Part shown: positions 25,086 through 34,809 of the stretch, in pieces
How positions within the stretch are numbered: position 1 is the stretch's first letter
Layout of the letters: each line of letters begins with the position of its first letter
Source of the DNA: Leucobacter aridicollis
GTDB lineage: Bacteria > Actinomycetota > Actinomycetes > Actinomycetales > Microbacteriaceae
Reading direction: 5' to 3'
Length of the DNA: 64,000 bases
NCBI RefSeq assembly: GCF_024399335.1
Contig: NZ_CP075339.1
Coordinates: 1,922,001-1,986,000, forward strand
Program-made: the position numbers and the translations under genes
The notes under the pieces: generated by a model
The model's input: only the letters and a program-made list of their open reading frames with translations
The model's database searches: none
Told to the model about the DNA's origin: nothing

Positions 25086-26741
25086 CTACAGCGCGATCCG
25101 AGCCGAGATCGGGATGCCCGCCGGGACCTCCGTGTGGGTGATCAGAATCACCGCGCGGTCGTCGGCGATTGCACCGAGCAGATCTCGCAGTAGCCTGTCT
25201 GCAACGAGCTTGTCGACGCCAGCGGTCGGCTCGTCGAGGATGACGACTGGGAAGTCGGCCAGGATCACTCTCGCGAGCGAGATTCGTTGCATCTGGCCGC
25301 CGGAGACGAGCGCACCGCGTTCGCCGACTGAGGCGTCAAGCCCTCCACGTTCACGCACCCACTCGCCAAGGCCGACTCGCTCGAGGGCTGCGAGCAGCTC
25401 CTCGTCAGTCGCGTCCTCTTTCGCGAACTTCAAGTTCTGCCTAAGGTCGGTATTGAACAGGTGCGGCTGCTGCTCACACAACCCGACGAAGCTGCGCACC
25501 CCTGCGCCGCTGAACTCGCGCGCTTCCACGCCGCCGAGACGGTAGCTGCCGCCATACTCGAGGAACCTGCAGAGCCCGAGGGCGAGCGTCGACTTGCCGC
25601 TGCCACTGTCACCCGTAATCACGAGCAGTTCGGCTGGACGCAGAGTAAACGACAGCCCCGAGATGACGGGCTCACTACCTGGGTGGGCGATGGAGAGGTC
25701 GGCAACCTCGACGAGCGGTATCCCGGGTGCTGCACTCGGCACCACGTCATCAGTCGCATCGGCGTCGTCGGCGTCGACGGGAATTTCGGGCGGCAGCTCC
25801 CCTGCAGTGAGTTGCGCAACGCGCTCGGCACTCTTCTCGACAGTACGCCTCGCAGTCAGCGCGGCAAACACCTGCGCGAAGACGTCGAAAACTGCCGCTG
25901 GAACAACGACGATTGCGGCGAACACTGGAACCGAGAACGAGGCGCCGGCACCGGGAGCGACCGCGAGCAGAATCGCGACTGACGACAGCCCGGCGCCGAG
26001 GGCGACGATCGCGCCGGTGAGACCCGCAGCTCGAGTGCGCGTGAGTTGTACGCGCGCGAGACGCGCTTCTGCGGCCTGAATCCGCTCGCGCTGGGCGCCG
26101 AGCGCGCCGAACGCGGCGAGCACGCTTGCTGACCCAAACCTGTCGAGCAGGGCGTCAGTGAGTGCCGAGCGGGCGCCTGCGAGCTCCCTGTCGCTGCGAC
26201 CAGCGATCCGCTTGGAAAGCGTCGCCCCGACGATCAGCGCGACAACGAGCACCCCGGCCAGGATCGCGGCGCCGAGTGGTGAGGCGATCGCGATGATCGC
26301 CACAGTGAGCGCAGTCACGGTGATGCTCACGATGAGCGGTTGCCTGACGCGCAGCGGGTGATCCTGCAGCTGGTCGACGTCGTCGACGAACGTCGCGAGG
26401 ATCTCGCCTCGGCGAGAAGATTCGATCGCGCCCGGCACGCGCGGCACGAGAGCCGTGAACGTCGATGCGCGAAGCTTCGACAGCTGGTGCAACGCGGCGT
26501 CGTGGCTCGAGAGCCGCTCGACATACCTGAACGCGGCGCGGCCGATCGCAAGGGCACGAACACCGACAATGGCGAAGGTCAAATGCAAGATCGGGGGCTG
26601 CGCACCCGAGCGGGTGATGAGCCACAGGCTGAGCGCGAGAAGACCGACCGCTGCGCCATCCGAGAGGATTCCGAGAAGCTGGCCCGGAAGCGCGGCCCTG
26701 CGGGAAGGAGTTGCGCGCTGCAACACTGTGTCGACGCTCAC
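25086..26741 (-). CDS. cydC: Thiol reductant ABC exporter, CydC
   Basis: A 551-residue fused membrane-ATPase half-transporter. Six N-terminal membrane helices are followed by an ATPase with GDSGSGKST (Walker A), VSGGQMQRISLARVIL (signature) and FPVVILDEPTAGVD (Walker B), then the H-loop ITHTEV. With CydD it forms the inner-membrane exporter of cysteine/glutathione, or haem-related cargo, that is needed for bd oxidase assembly. Its start overlaps the cydD stop by four bases. It is the last gene of the cydABDC operon. The helices after PGAIESSRRGEILATFVDDVDQLQD match other CydC proteins. Confidence 0.93.
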   Translation of the reverse strand: MSVDTVLQRATPSRRAALPGQLLGILSDGAAVGLLALSLWLITRSGAQPPILHLTFAIVGVRALAIGRAAFRYVERLSSHDAALHQLSKLRASTFTALVPRVPGAIESSRRGEILATFVDDVDQLQDHPLRVRQPLIVSITVTALTVAIIAIASPLGAAILAGVLVVALIVGATLSKRIAGRSDRELAGARSALTDALLDRFGSASVLAAFGALGAQRERIQAAEARLARVQLTRTRAAGLTGAIVALGAGLSSVAILLAVAPGAGASFSVPVFAAIVVVPAAVFDVFAQVFAALTARRTVEKSAERVAQLTAGELPPEIPVDADDADATDDVVPSAAPGIPLVEVADLSIAHPGSEPVISGLSFTLRPAELLVITGDSGSGKSTLALGLCRFLEYGGSYRLGGVEAREFSGAGVRSFVGLCEQQPHLFNTDLRQNLKFAKEDATDEELLAALERVGLGEWVRERGGLDASVGERGALVSGGQMQRISLARVILADFPVVILDEPTAGVDKLVADRLLRDLLGAIADDRAVILITHTEVPAGIPISARIAL

Positions 26742-28459
26742 AGCTGAGCCTCACTTTCTGCGGGGACCTGACCTGGCTGCGCTGACGCGTCACGGCGTTC
26801 GACTGTGACGACCCGGTCCGCGGCGTCCAAGAGAGCCTGCCGATGGCTGACAACGAGCACCGCGCGCCCTGCGGCGGCCTCTGCACGCGCGGCCGTGATG
26901 ACACGCTCCTCGCTCTCCGCGTCAAGCGCGGAGCTCGGCTCATCAAGCAGCAGCACCCCGGCGTTCACATCGGCCGCCCGGTAGAGGGCCCGCGCGAGCG
27001 ACACGCGCTGGGCCTGGCCACCCGACAGGCCGGAGCCGAGCGCACCCAGCTCGCGGTCAAGCGGCAGGTCGGCAAGACCGAGCTGATCGAGCGCCGAGCG
27101 CGCGAGTGACCGATCAGGATCGGTCGCGCCAAGCGTTACGTTGTCGAGAAGGGAGCCCTGAACAAGCCCCGGCTGCTGCCCGGCCCAGGAGATGGGGCCG
27201 CCGACCCGGATCTCCCCAGTCGCGGGCACAATGAATCCGAGGATCGCGGCGAGAAGCGAGGTCTTGCCCGCCCCTGATGGGCCGGCGAGAGCAACGAGTT
27301 CACCCGGCGCGACGTCGAAGCTGAGCGGGCCAGCAACAATCGTATCGCCGCGAGCAAGTTCGACTCCGACGATCGAGAGGCCGTGGCTTGTCTCCGAGCC
27401 TGCGCCAGCTGCCGAGACGACGCCGTCATGGCGGCTTGCGCGCGCGGCGGTGTCGTCGCCCTCAATGAGCGCGAAGACATCGGCCGAGGCCGCGAGACCC
27501 TCGGTCGAGTCGTGAAATGCTGCGCCCACCTGGCGAATTGGCACGAACACCTCGGGAAGAACGAGGAGCACGAAGAGGCCGAGCGCGAGCGGGAATTCAC
27601 CTGCAACGAGCCGCGTGCCGACAGTCACCGCGACGAGGGCGATTGAGAATGTACCGGCGAGGTCAAGCACGAATCCAGACAGGAACGTCACCCGCAGCAC
27701 CTTCATTGTGCGCGATCTGTATTCTTCGGTTTCAGAGCTAATGCGGGCAGCTTGACGCTTCTCCCGCCGAAAAATCTTGAGCGTCGGAAGGCCTTCGACG
27801 ACATCGAGGAACGACGCTGAAAGTCGCTGCAACTGATCCCACTGCTTTCCCTGCACCGACTGTGTGGCAAGCCCAATGAGCACCATGAAGAGCGGAATGA
27901 CAGGGAAGACGATCAGCACTGTGATCCCGCTCAGGAGATCCGAGAAGAGGACAGTGGCGACAAGAATCGGAGTGGCGACAACCGCGAGAATGAACTGCGG
28001 CACGTAGCCAGAGAAATAGCCGTCGAGTGCATCGAGGCCGCGCCCGAGTACTGTCGCAAGCTTCGCGTCGGCTACTGAGGCGGTCGCTTCGGGGCTGCGA
28101 CGATCGAGCGCGTCGAGCGCAGCCGCGCGAAGCTGGGTCTTCACCTTCACGGCCCCTCGGGCGGCGACAACGTCCATCCCCCACGTGCTCAGGGCCCGCA
28201 CTATCGCGGCAGCGAGTGCACCAGCAGCGAGCCAGGGCAGGCTGCTCTGGGCGTAGACGCCCTCGGCAACCCGCCCAGCTCCGGCTGCACCCCAAAGCCC
28301 CTCGAACACCGGGATAGCGACTGAGGCTATCGCCTGCGCCAGGAACCAGCTCCAGGCGATGATCGCGACGGTGCGCACTACTCCGAGTAGCGCACCGAGC
28401 GCGAACACCGTGCGGGCTGCACCCGCAAAACGCAACAGGCGTGGGTCGAGGGGCTTCAT
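26738..28459 (-). CDS. cydD: Thiol reductant ABC exporter, CydD
   Basis: A 573-residue half-transporter and the partner of CydC. The membrane part includes GRGLDALDGYFSGYVPQFILA and TLKIFRREKRQAARI, characteristic of CydD. The ATPase shows GPSGAGKTS, LSGGQAQRVSLARALY and VLLLDEPSSALD. It lies 15 bases after cydB and overlaps cydC, so all four cyd genes are one operon, the usual arrangement in Gram-positive bacteria. The exporter acts in the cytoplasmic membrane and is required for haem insertion into bd oxidase. Confidence 0.94.
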   Translation of the reverse strand: MKPLDPRLLRFAGAARTVFALGALLGVVRTVAIIAWSWFLAQAIASVAIPVFEGLWGAAGAGRVAEGVYAQSSLPWLAAGALAAAIVRALSTWGMDVVAARGAVKVKTQLRAAALDALDRRSPEATASVADAKLATVLGRGLDALDGYFSGYVPQFILAVVATPILVATVLFSDLLSGITVLIVFPVIPLFMVLIGLATQSVQGKQWDQLQRLSASFLDVVEGLPTLKIFRREKRQAARISSETEEYRSRTMKVLRVTFLSGFVLDLAGTFSIALVAVTVGTRLVAGEFPLALGLFVLLVLPEVFVPIRQVGAAFHDSTEGLAASADVFALIEGDDTAARASRHDGVVSAAGAGSETSHGLSIVGVELARGDTIVAGPLSFDVAPGELVALAGPSGAGKTSLLAAILGFIVPATGEIRVGGPISWAGQQPGLVQGSLLDNVTLGATDPDRSLARSALDQLGLADLPLDRELGALGSGLSGGQAQRVSLARALYRAADVNAGVLLLDEPSSALDAESEERVITAARAEAAAGRAVLVVSHRQALLDAADRVVTVERRDASAQPGQVPAESEAQL

Positions 28460-28474
28460 CAGGTACCGGGCCGC

Positions 28475-29518
28475 CTAAGCGGTGGCCTCGGCTGGCTGCT
28501 CAACCGGAATCATGTCGTGTGTGAGACGCTTCCGGAAGACCCAGTACGTCCACGCCTGGTAGGCGAGCACGAGCGGCAGCGTGAAGACCGCAACCCAGGT
28601 CATGAGCTCGAGCGTCTTCGGGGAGCTCGCGGCTCCCACAACGCTCATTGTGTGCTCGTCGCCGAGCGTGGAGATCATCAGGTTCGGGAAGAGCGCCGAG
28701 AAGATCGTGAGCAGCGCGAACGCGATTGTCACTGTGTTCCCGACGAATGCCCAACCCTCGCGACCGGCGAGGTTCGCGACCCAGCCGCCGATGAGCGCAA
28801 CCGCAGCGATCGCTGCACAGGCGATGATGAGTCCAATGTTCGGGTTCGACAGGTTCATCACGATTGTCCAGACGAGGAAAGCCGCGGCGAGCACGATAGT
28901 CACGACTCCGACGTTCTTCGCGAGCTTCCGCGCGTTGTCGCGCATCTCGCCGACCGTCTTCAGCGCCACGAACACGAGGCCGTGGGTGAAGCACAGCAGC
29001 ATGACGACGATGCCGCCCAGGAGGCCGTACGGGTTCAGCAGCGTGAGCAGCGTCCCCTCGTAGAGCCAGCCGCCGGTCTCGACAGAGCGGATCGGGACTC
29101 CCTGCACGAGGTTGGCGAACGCGACGCCCCAGAGCAGCGGCGGGAGAACTGAGCCCCAGAAGATGAACTGGTCAAACCAGCGTGTCCACTTCTGGCCCTT
29201 GCGCTGATGCCTGAACTCGAACGACACACCGCGAAGGATGAGTGCGATAAGGATGAGCAAGAGGGCGAGGTAGAACCCTGAGAACATCGTCGCATACCAC
29301 TCGGGGAATGCAGCGAAGAGCGATGCGCCTGCCACGATGAGCCAGGTCTCGTTCAGATCCCAGACCGGACCGATCGTGTTAATGAGCACACGGCGGTCAG
29401 TGTTTGTCTTGCCCAGGAAAGGCAACGACATGCCTACACCGAAGTCGAAGCCGTCGAGCACGAAGTACCCGATCAGCATGACGCCGACGATGAGGAACCA
29501 TACGGTAGTCAATTCCAT
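28475..29518 (-). CDS. cydB: Cytochrome bd oxidase subunit II
   Basis: A 347-residue protein with eight or nine membrane helices. It begins LTTVWFLIVGVMLIGYFVLDGFDFGVG, contains GPVWDLNETWLIVAGASLFAAFPEWYA and later FEFRHQRKG, all typical of CydB. With CydA it forms the high-affinity quinol oxidase used at low oxygen. The gap to cydA is 15 bases with a good ribosome binding site (AGGAGA). Length and composition are normal. Confidence 0.96.
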   Translation of the reverse strand: MELTTVWFLIVGVMLIGYFVLDGFDFGVGMSLPFLGKTNTDRRVLINTIGPVWDLNETWLIVAGASLFAAFPEWYATMFSGFYLALLLILIALILRGVSFEFRHQRKGQKWTRWFDQFIFWGSVLPPLLWGVAFANLVQGVPIRSVETGGWLYEGTLLTLLNPYGLLGGIVVMLLCFTHGLVFVALKTVGEMRDNARKLAKNVGVVTIVLAAAFLVWTIVMNLSNPNIGLIIACAAIAAVALIGGWVANLAGREGWAFVGNTVTIAFALLTIFSALFPNLMISTLGDEHTMSVVGAASSPKTLELMTWVAVFTLPLVLAYQAWTYWVFRKRLTHDMIPVEQPAEATA

Positions 29519-29533
29519 GATTCGTCTCCTTTC

Positions 29534-31000
<1,467 letters not shown>

Positions 31001-31052
31001 TTGTTCTCCTATAACCAGGAGATGAGCGCTTGCCACGCGGGGGCGCATTACT

Positions 31053-31073
31053 CCCGTAGGAATTCCCTACGGG
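31053..31073. promoter_or_regulatory. 8-bp inverted repeat in the cyd leader
   Basis: CCCGTAGG (31053-31060) and CCTACGGG (31066-31073) flank AATTC. It lies in the transcribed leader of cydA as a possible stem-loop or a protein site. Confidence 0.45.
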
Positions 31074-31092
31074 CGGGGGTACCCGCGGGGGG

Positions 31093-31118
31093 CTGGCTAA
31101 ACTGCCAACTGTAGCCAG
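31093..31118. promoter_or_regulatory. Dyad at the cyd transcription start
   Basis: CTGGCTA (31093-31099) and TAGCCAG (31112-31118) are perfect inverted 7-mers 12 bases apart. The right arm touches the cyd -10 and the centre covers the predicted start point, a position expected for a repressor site. Confidence 0.45.
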
Positions 31119-31146
31119 TATATTCAAGCTGGGAGTTACCTGCGAA
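31118..31146 (-). promoter_or_regulatory. Candidate cydABDC promoter
   Basis: On the minus strand TTCGCA (31146-31141) and TATACT (31123-31118) are 17 bases apart. The predicted start near 31111 leaves a leader of about 110 bases. A 10-bp palindrome TTGACGTCAA (31153-31162) lies directly upstream of the -35, where an activator could bind. Confidence 0.55.
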
Positions 31147-31208
31147 TCAATTTTGACGTCAAGATTCTTTGGTTCCGGGCGGCGTACGAAGCCTCAGGTG
31201 ATTCGTCA

Positions 31209-31214
31209 TACACT
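31209..31214 (+). promoter_or_regulatory. Candidate leaderless -10 of the App1-like gene
   Basis: TACACT, six bases (GGCTGA), then GTG 31221. No ribosome binding site is visible. Confidence 0.5.
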
Positions 31215-31220
31215 GGCTGA

Positions 31221-32273
31221 GTGACTTCGCCTGACGACATGCCTGACAGCCGCCCACGGTTCGCGGCGCGGTTTGAGGATCGCATGCATCGCCGGCGGGC
31301 GAAGCAGGCGATCAAACGAGGCAAGACCCCGTCTGTTATCCCCTACATCGGGTACGGGACAACAGAGTGGGTGCGTGTGCTCGGTCGAGTGTTGTACCTC
31401 CGGCCAGACACGAGCGAACACTCACGCTTCAGGCCCGACGTGCAAGAGGTCTCGCGCGTGCGCGGCTGGCGCACGTTCACGAGCGTGTACGTTCCGTACC
31501 AGCGAATCACTGTGCTCGTGGACGGGCTACCTACAGCCGAGGTCGTCGCAGATCGTGGAGGCGTGATCGACTCAATCGTGCGCGTCGCGCTCGCCCCCGG
31601 CTGGCACACGGTCACGCTGCAGGTCAGCGAAGATGAGGCCGCCCATGCCCCGGTGAAGGTGATGGACACAGCCTCGCAACTTGGTGTGCTGTCTGACGTC
31701 GACGACACAGTGCTCATCACGGCGCTGCCGAAGCCGTTCGTAGCCGCATGGAACAGCTTCGTGCTCGACGAGACAGCGAGGCGGGCTACGCCAGGCATGC
31801 CTGTGCTGTACGACAGGCTTGCGAAGCGCCATAAGGGCTCTCCGTTCGTGTACCTGTCGACCGGAGCGTGGAACGCGGCTCCCGCCCTCAGCAGGTTTCT
31901 CGCCCGCAACCTCTATCCGATGGGCCCGCTCCTTCTCACGGATTGGGGCCCAACGCACGATCGCTGGTTCCGTTCTGGCCGCGAGCACAAGCAGCGCGAA
32001 CTCAAACGTCTTGCGCGCGAGTTTCCAGGCGTGAAGTGGATCATGTTCGGCGACGATGGCCAGCACGACGAGGCGCTCTACGCGGAGTTTGCAAGGGACC
32101 ATCCCGAGAACGTTGCGGCGGTCGCGATCAGGCAGCTCTCGGTTGGGCAGGCTGTGCTCGCCGGCGGTAGATCAAAGGCGAAACAGCAGAAGGATGCGAG
32201 CGGTGTGCCCTGGGTGTACGGCCCGGATGGCGCGTCCCTCAGCGAGGAACTCACAAAGCTCGGTCTCCTATGA
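31221..32273 (+). CDS. App1-like phosphatidate phosphatase family protein
   Basis: A 350-residue protein of the App1 catalytic-domain family (DUF2183). The HAD-type motif is DVDDTV at 159-164, with Asp159, Asp161 and Thr163; then come FVYLSTGAWNAAP and FGDDGQHDEALY, corresponding to the later HAD motifs. The yeast family member dephosphorylates phosphatidic acid; bacterial roles are not established. No signal peptide is seen and the N-terminus is very basic. The GTG at 31221 has a leaderless-type promoter; an ATG at 31239 is the alternative. It diverges from cydA and overlaps the next gene (ATGA), so the two are probably coexpressed. Confidence 0.88.
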   Translation: MTSPDDMPDSRPRFAARFEDRMHRRRAKQAIKRGKTPSVIPYIGYGTTEWVRVLGRVLYLRPDTSEHSRFRPDVQEVSRVRGWRTFTSVYVPYQRITVLVDGLPTAEVVADRGGVIDSIVRVALAPGWHTVTLQVSEDEAAHAPVKVMDTASQLGVLSDVDDTVLITALPKPFVAAWNSFVLDETARRATPGMPVLYDRLAKRHKGSPFVYLSTGAWNAAPALSRFLARNLYPMGPLLLTDWGPTHDRWFRSGREHKQRELKRLAREFPGVKWIMFGDDGQHDEALYAEFARDHPENVAAVAIRQLSVGQAVLAGGRSKAKQQKDASGVPWVYGPDGASLSEELTKLGLL

Positions 32274-33337
32274 CTGACATTCCCGTTCCCTGGTGGCGGC
32301 GCGCTGAACAGCGCGTCACCGGCAGGTTCACAGTAGCGGCCAGACCCTCAGCGCTCCAGCTCGCAAAGGCAGGCGGCGCTGCGATCCTGAGTTGGTTCGC
32401 GTGCCTGATCTTCTTCCCCGACTCGCTTCCGATGTTTGGCGCCATCGCAGCGCTGATCGTCGTGCAGGAGAGCGTTGATCAGTCGCTCACCAAAGGCGTA
32501 GAGCGTGTCGTCGGCGTACTCTTCGGGGTCTCCGTCGCACTCGGCGCAGGGGCTCTCTTCGGCACCAACTCGTGGTTGTTCATTGCTGCGATCATCGTGT
32601 CGATGGGCGTGGGCTGGCTGTTTCGGATGAGCGCAACATCAACGAACCAGATCGCGATCTCTGCGATGCTCATGATCGCGCTCGGCGGGTCTGAGATCGG
32701 TTACGGCGTCGAACGTCTCGTCGAGACCGCGATCGGCGCAGCAATTGGCGTCGCGGTCAACGCGGTCATCGCGGCCCCAGTGCGAACCGGGCTCATGCAT
32801 GATGAGATCACGTCGCTGACAGGGAATGCCGCCGCGGCACTCGATCGGCTCGCCGACGCTCTTGAGACCCCGCGCGACGAGGCCTGGCTTGAGAGCATGC
32901 TCGAGTCTGCGCGGGAGCTTCACGAGGAGCGCGCACGGGTCCACGCCGAGCTCAGGCGTGCACGCGAGAGCCTGCGGCTCAACCCGAGGAGCAGGCGTCA
33001 CATGCGCCAGCTCTTGGAGGACGACGCGCTGTTCCAGCGGGTGCAGCCCATCGTGACGCAGGTGATCGGGATGTCGCGGGCGCTCTACGATCTCTACGAC
33101 GCGGAGCTCGTCGAGGATCCATCAGTGATCGGGATGCGGCAGGAGATTCGTCGGGCTGCCCACGATCTCGCGCTGCTCGGCACGACTCCGCCGGAAACAG
33201 GAACGGCCCCGGAACCGCCGGCGCTGACTGCGCCGTACACGATTCCGAGGCCGCCTCCGAGGCACTGGGTGCTCATCGGTTCACTCATGGAGGATCTGCG
33301 CCGCGTCCGCGGCAGGATCACTGGTGAGCTCGATTAG
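32270..33337 (+). CDS. FUSC family membrane protein
   Basis: A 355-residue protein with about six hydrophobic segments in the first 170 residues (LPMFGAIAALIVVQESVDQS, GVLFGVSVALGAGALFG, then WLFRMSATSTNQIAISAMLMIALG and the RLVETAIGAAIGVAVNAVI motif) and a cytoplasmic helical C-terminal half. This fits the FUSC/aromatic acid exporter-like family. Its start overlaps the App1-like gene's stop by four bases. The stop overlaps the YceI stop from the other strand by three bases. The substrate is unknown. Coupling to an App1-like phosphatase suggests a membrane or lipid link, which is an inference from position only. Confidence 0.85.
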   Translation: MTDIPVPWWRRAEQRVTGRFTVAARPSALQLAKAGGAAILSWFACLIFFPDSLPMFGAIAALIVVQESVDQSLTKGVERVVGVLFGVSVALGAGALFGTNSWLFIAAIIVSMGVGWLFRMSATSTNQIAISAMLMIALGGSEIGYGVERLVETAIGAAIGVAVNAVIAAPVRTGLMHDEITSLTGNAAAALDRLADALETPRDEAWLESMLESARELHEERARVHAELRRARESLRLNPRSRRHMRQLLEDDALFQRVQPIVTQVIGMSRALYDLYDAELVEDPSVIGMRQEIRRAAHDLALLGTTPPETGTAPEPPALTAPYTIPRPPPRHWVLIGSLMEDLRRVRGRITGELD

Positions 33338-33891
33338 TTCACGAGCGCGGCTTGCACATCGATGATGATGGTGACGTCGTCGCCGAGCAGGAAGCCGCCC
33401 TTCTCGAGGGGAGCGTTCCAGCTCAGGCCGAAGTCCTGGCGCTTCACGACCGACTTCGCCGTGAAGCCCGCCTTGTAGTTGCCGTAGGGATCCTCGCCGA
33501 ATCCGCCAAACTCGAAGTCGAACGTGACTGGCTTCGTGACGCCGCGCATGGTGAGGTCGCCGTCGACCTTGAAGTCGCCGTCAACAACGCGAACTCCAGT
33601 CGACGCGAAAGTCAGCTGCGGGAACTCCTCGGCCTCAAAGAAGTCGCCGGTGCGGAGGTGACCATCGCGGTTCTTCTCGTTCGTGTTCACCGAGGCGACC
33701 TCAGCGGTGGCCGTCACGCTCGAATCGAGCGGGTTCTCCCCCGTAACGAATGTCGCGTCGAAGTCCTCGAACTTGCCCTTGACCTTGCTGATTGCGAGGT
33801 GGCGGATCGAGAAGCCGACCTCGGAGTGCGTGGCGTCGATCTTCCAGGTGCCTGCGCGGTAGCCGGGGATCTGATCTGCGGTGAGGGTCAT
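33334..33891 (-). CDS. YceI family lipocalin-like protein
   Basis: A 185-residue protein of the YceI family: AGTWKIDATHSEVGFSIRHL, KVKGKFEDFDATF, then LDSSVTATAEVASVNTNEKNRDGHLRTGDFF and LTMRGVTKPVTFDFEFGG. The fold is a beta barrel that binds long isoprenoid chains in characterised members. No signal peptide is present, as is usual in actinobacteria. I chose ATG 33891 because AAAGG lies upstream and the family begins there; the frame stays open to 33975. It stands as a single gene with a 190-base AT-rich leader region containing repeated ATGCA words. Confidence 0.92.
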   Translation of the reverse strand: MTLTADQIPGYRAGTWKIDATHSEVGFSIRHLAISKVKGKFEDFDATFVTGENPLDSSVTATAEVASVNTNEKNRDGHLRTGDFFEAEEFPQLTFASTGVRVVDGDFKVDGDLTMRGVTKPVTFDFEFGGFGEDPYGNYKAGFTAKSVVKRQDFGLSWNAPLEKGGFLLGDDVTIIIDVQAALVN

Positions 33892-33977
33892 TGGAAAATA
33901 CCTTTCAAAACTTGTCCAGCGCCAAATGCCTGTCACTGAATTGGCTGTCCGGGATCTTGCGGACATAGAGAACAACT

Positions 33978-33995
33978 TACATGCACATGCATCTA
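33978..33995. promoter_or_regulatory. Possible operator upstream of yceI
   Basis: TACATGCACATGCATCTA contains two overlapping ATGCAY words and lies about 90 bases before the YceI start, in the most AT-rich part of the window. YceI genes are often controlled by MarR-type regulators binding similar palindromes. This assignment is weak. Confidence 0.25.
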
Positions 33996-34083
33996 TTCCC
34001 GCATTCTTGAAAATCTTTTCCGCGGCGGCTCGTTCCCCGTGTCAGCGGCGGCAGCAGGAGTTGTCTGCTGTGGGCGAGGCTCC

Positions 34084-34809
34084 CTAACGCGGCCGGCGCT
34101 TAGCGCTTGCGCGCGCCCGCTCGGCGGTCTCATCGACACCAGCACGCGGCTCGAACGAGCCATAACGGCGTTCAGCAGCGACACGAATGAGAAAGTCGCT
34201 GATTGCAGGATTCTTCGGCAGCAGCGAGCCGTGCAGGTAGCTCCCGAGCACGTTGTTCGTCCGAGCACCCTCAGTGCCGTCAGTCGGGTTGTTCCCAGCC
34301 CCCTGGGTGACACGGCCGAGTGGCGCGGAGCCGTCGCCAAGCACGGTAAAACCGCTGTGGTTCTCGTAGCCAATAATCTCGCCAAACTCCTCGGAGTCGA
34401 CGACAACATTTCCAATCATCCGCTCGGCACCCCCTGTCGTCTCGACGTCGAGCACTCCGATGCCCGAGAGCGTCTGACCCGAGTGCGTGAGGAAGTGGTG
34501 CCCGAACAGCTGGTAGAGACCGCAGATCACGAGCATGGGCGTCCCGTCGGACGCGAGCGCACGGAACTCTTCTGCTCGTCCCGCCAGGTCGACCGCGACC
34601 CTCCCCTGGCCTGAGTCTTGACCACCCCCGCCGATGACGATGTCGACGTGTTCGGGAAGCGGATCGCCGACGTTCACATCGACGACACGGGGCTCGTAGC
34701 CGTGAGCTCGTGCCCGGCGACTCAGTGACAGCAGGTTACCCCTGTCTCCGTAGATGTTCATGTCGCGGGGGTACAGCGACACAATGACGAGTTCACGCTT
34801 GTCAGCCAT
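34084..34809 (-). CDS. gatD: Lipid II isoglutaminyl synthase, glutaminase subunit GatD
   Basis: A 241-residue class I-type glutamine amidotransferase domain, CobB/CobQ-like. The nucleophile is Cys96 in MLVICGLYQLFG and the catalytic His is His193 in SYLHGSLLPKNP; both are intact. GGGGQDSGQGR precedes. The enzyme frees ammonia from glutamine and passes it to MurT, which amidates the alpha-carboxyl of D-Glu in lipid II. It overlaps the murT stop by one base. The C-terminal tail is Arg-rich. With MurT it acts on the cytoplasmic face of the membrane. Confidence 0.95.
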   Translation of the reverse strand: MADKRELVIVSLYPRDMNIYGDRGNLLSLSRRARAHGYEPRVVDVNVGDPLPEHVDIVIGGGGQDSGQGRVAVDLAGRAEEFRALASDGTPMLVICGLYQLFGHHFLTHSGQTLSGIGVLDVETTGGAERMIGNVVVDSEEFGEIIGYENHSGFTVLGDGSAPLGRVTQGAGNNPTDGTEGARTNNVLGSYLHGSLLPKNPAISDFLIRVAAERRYGSFEPRAGVDETAERARASAKRRPR

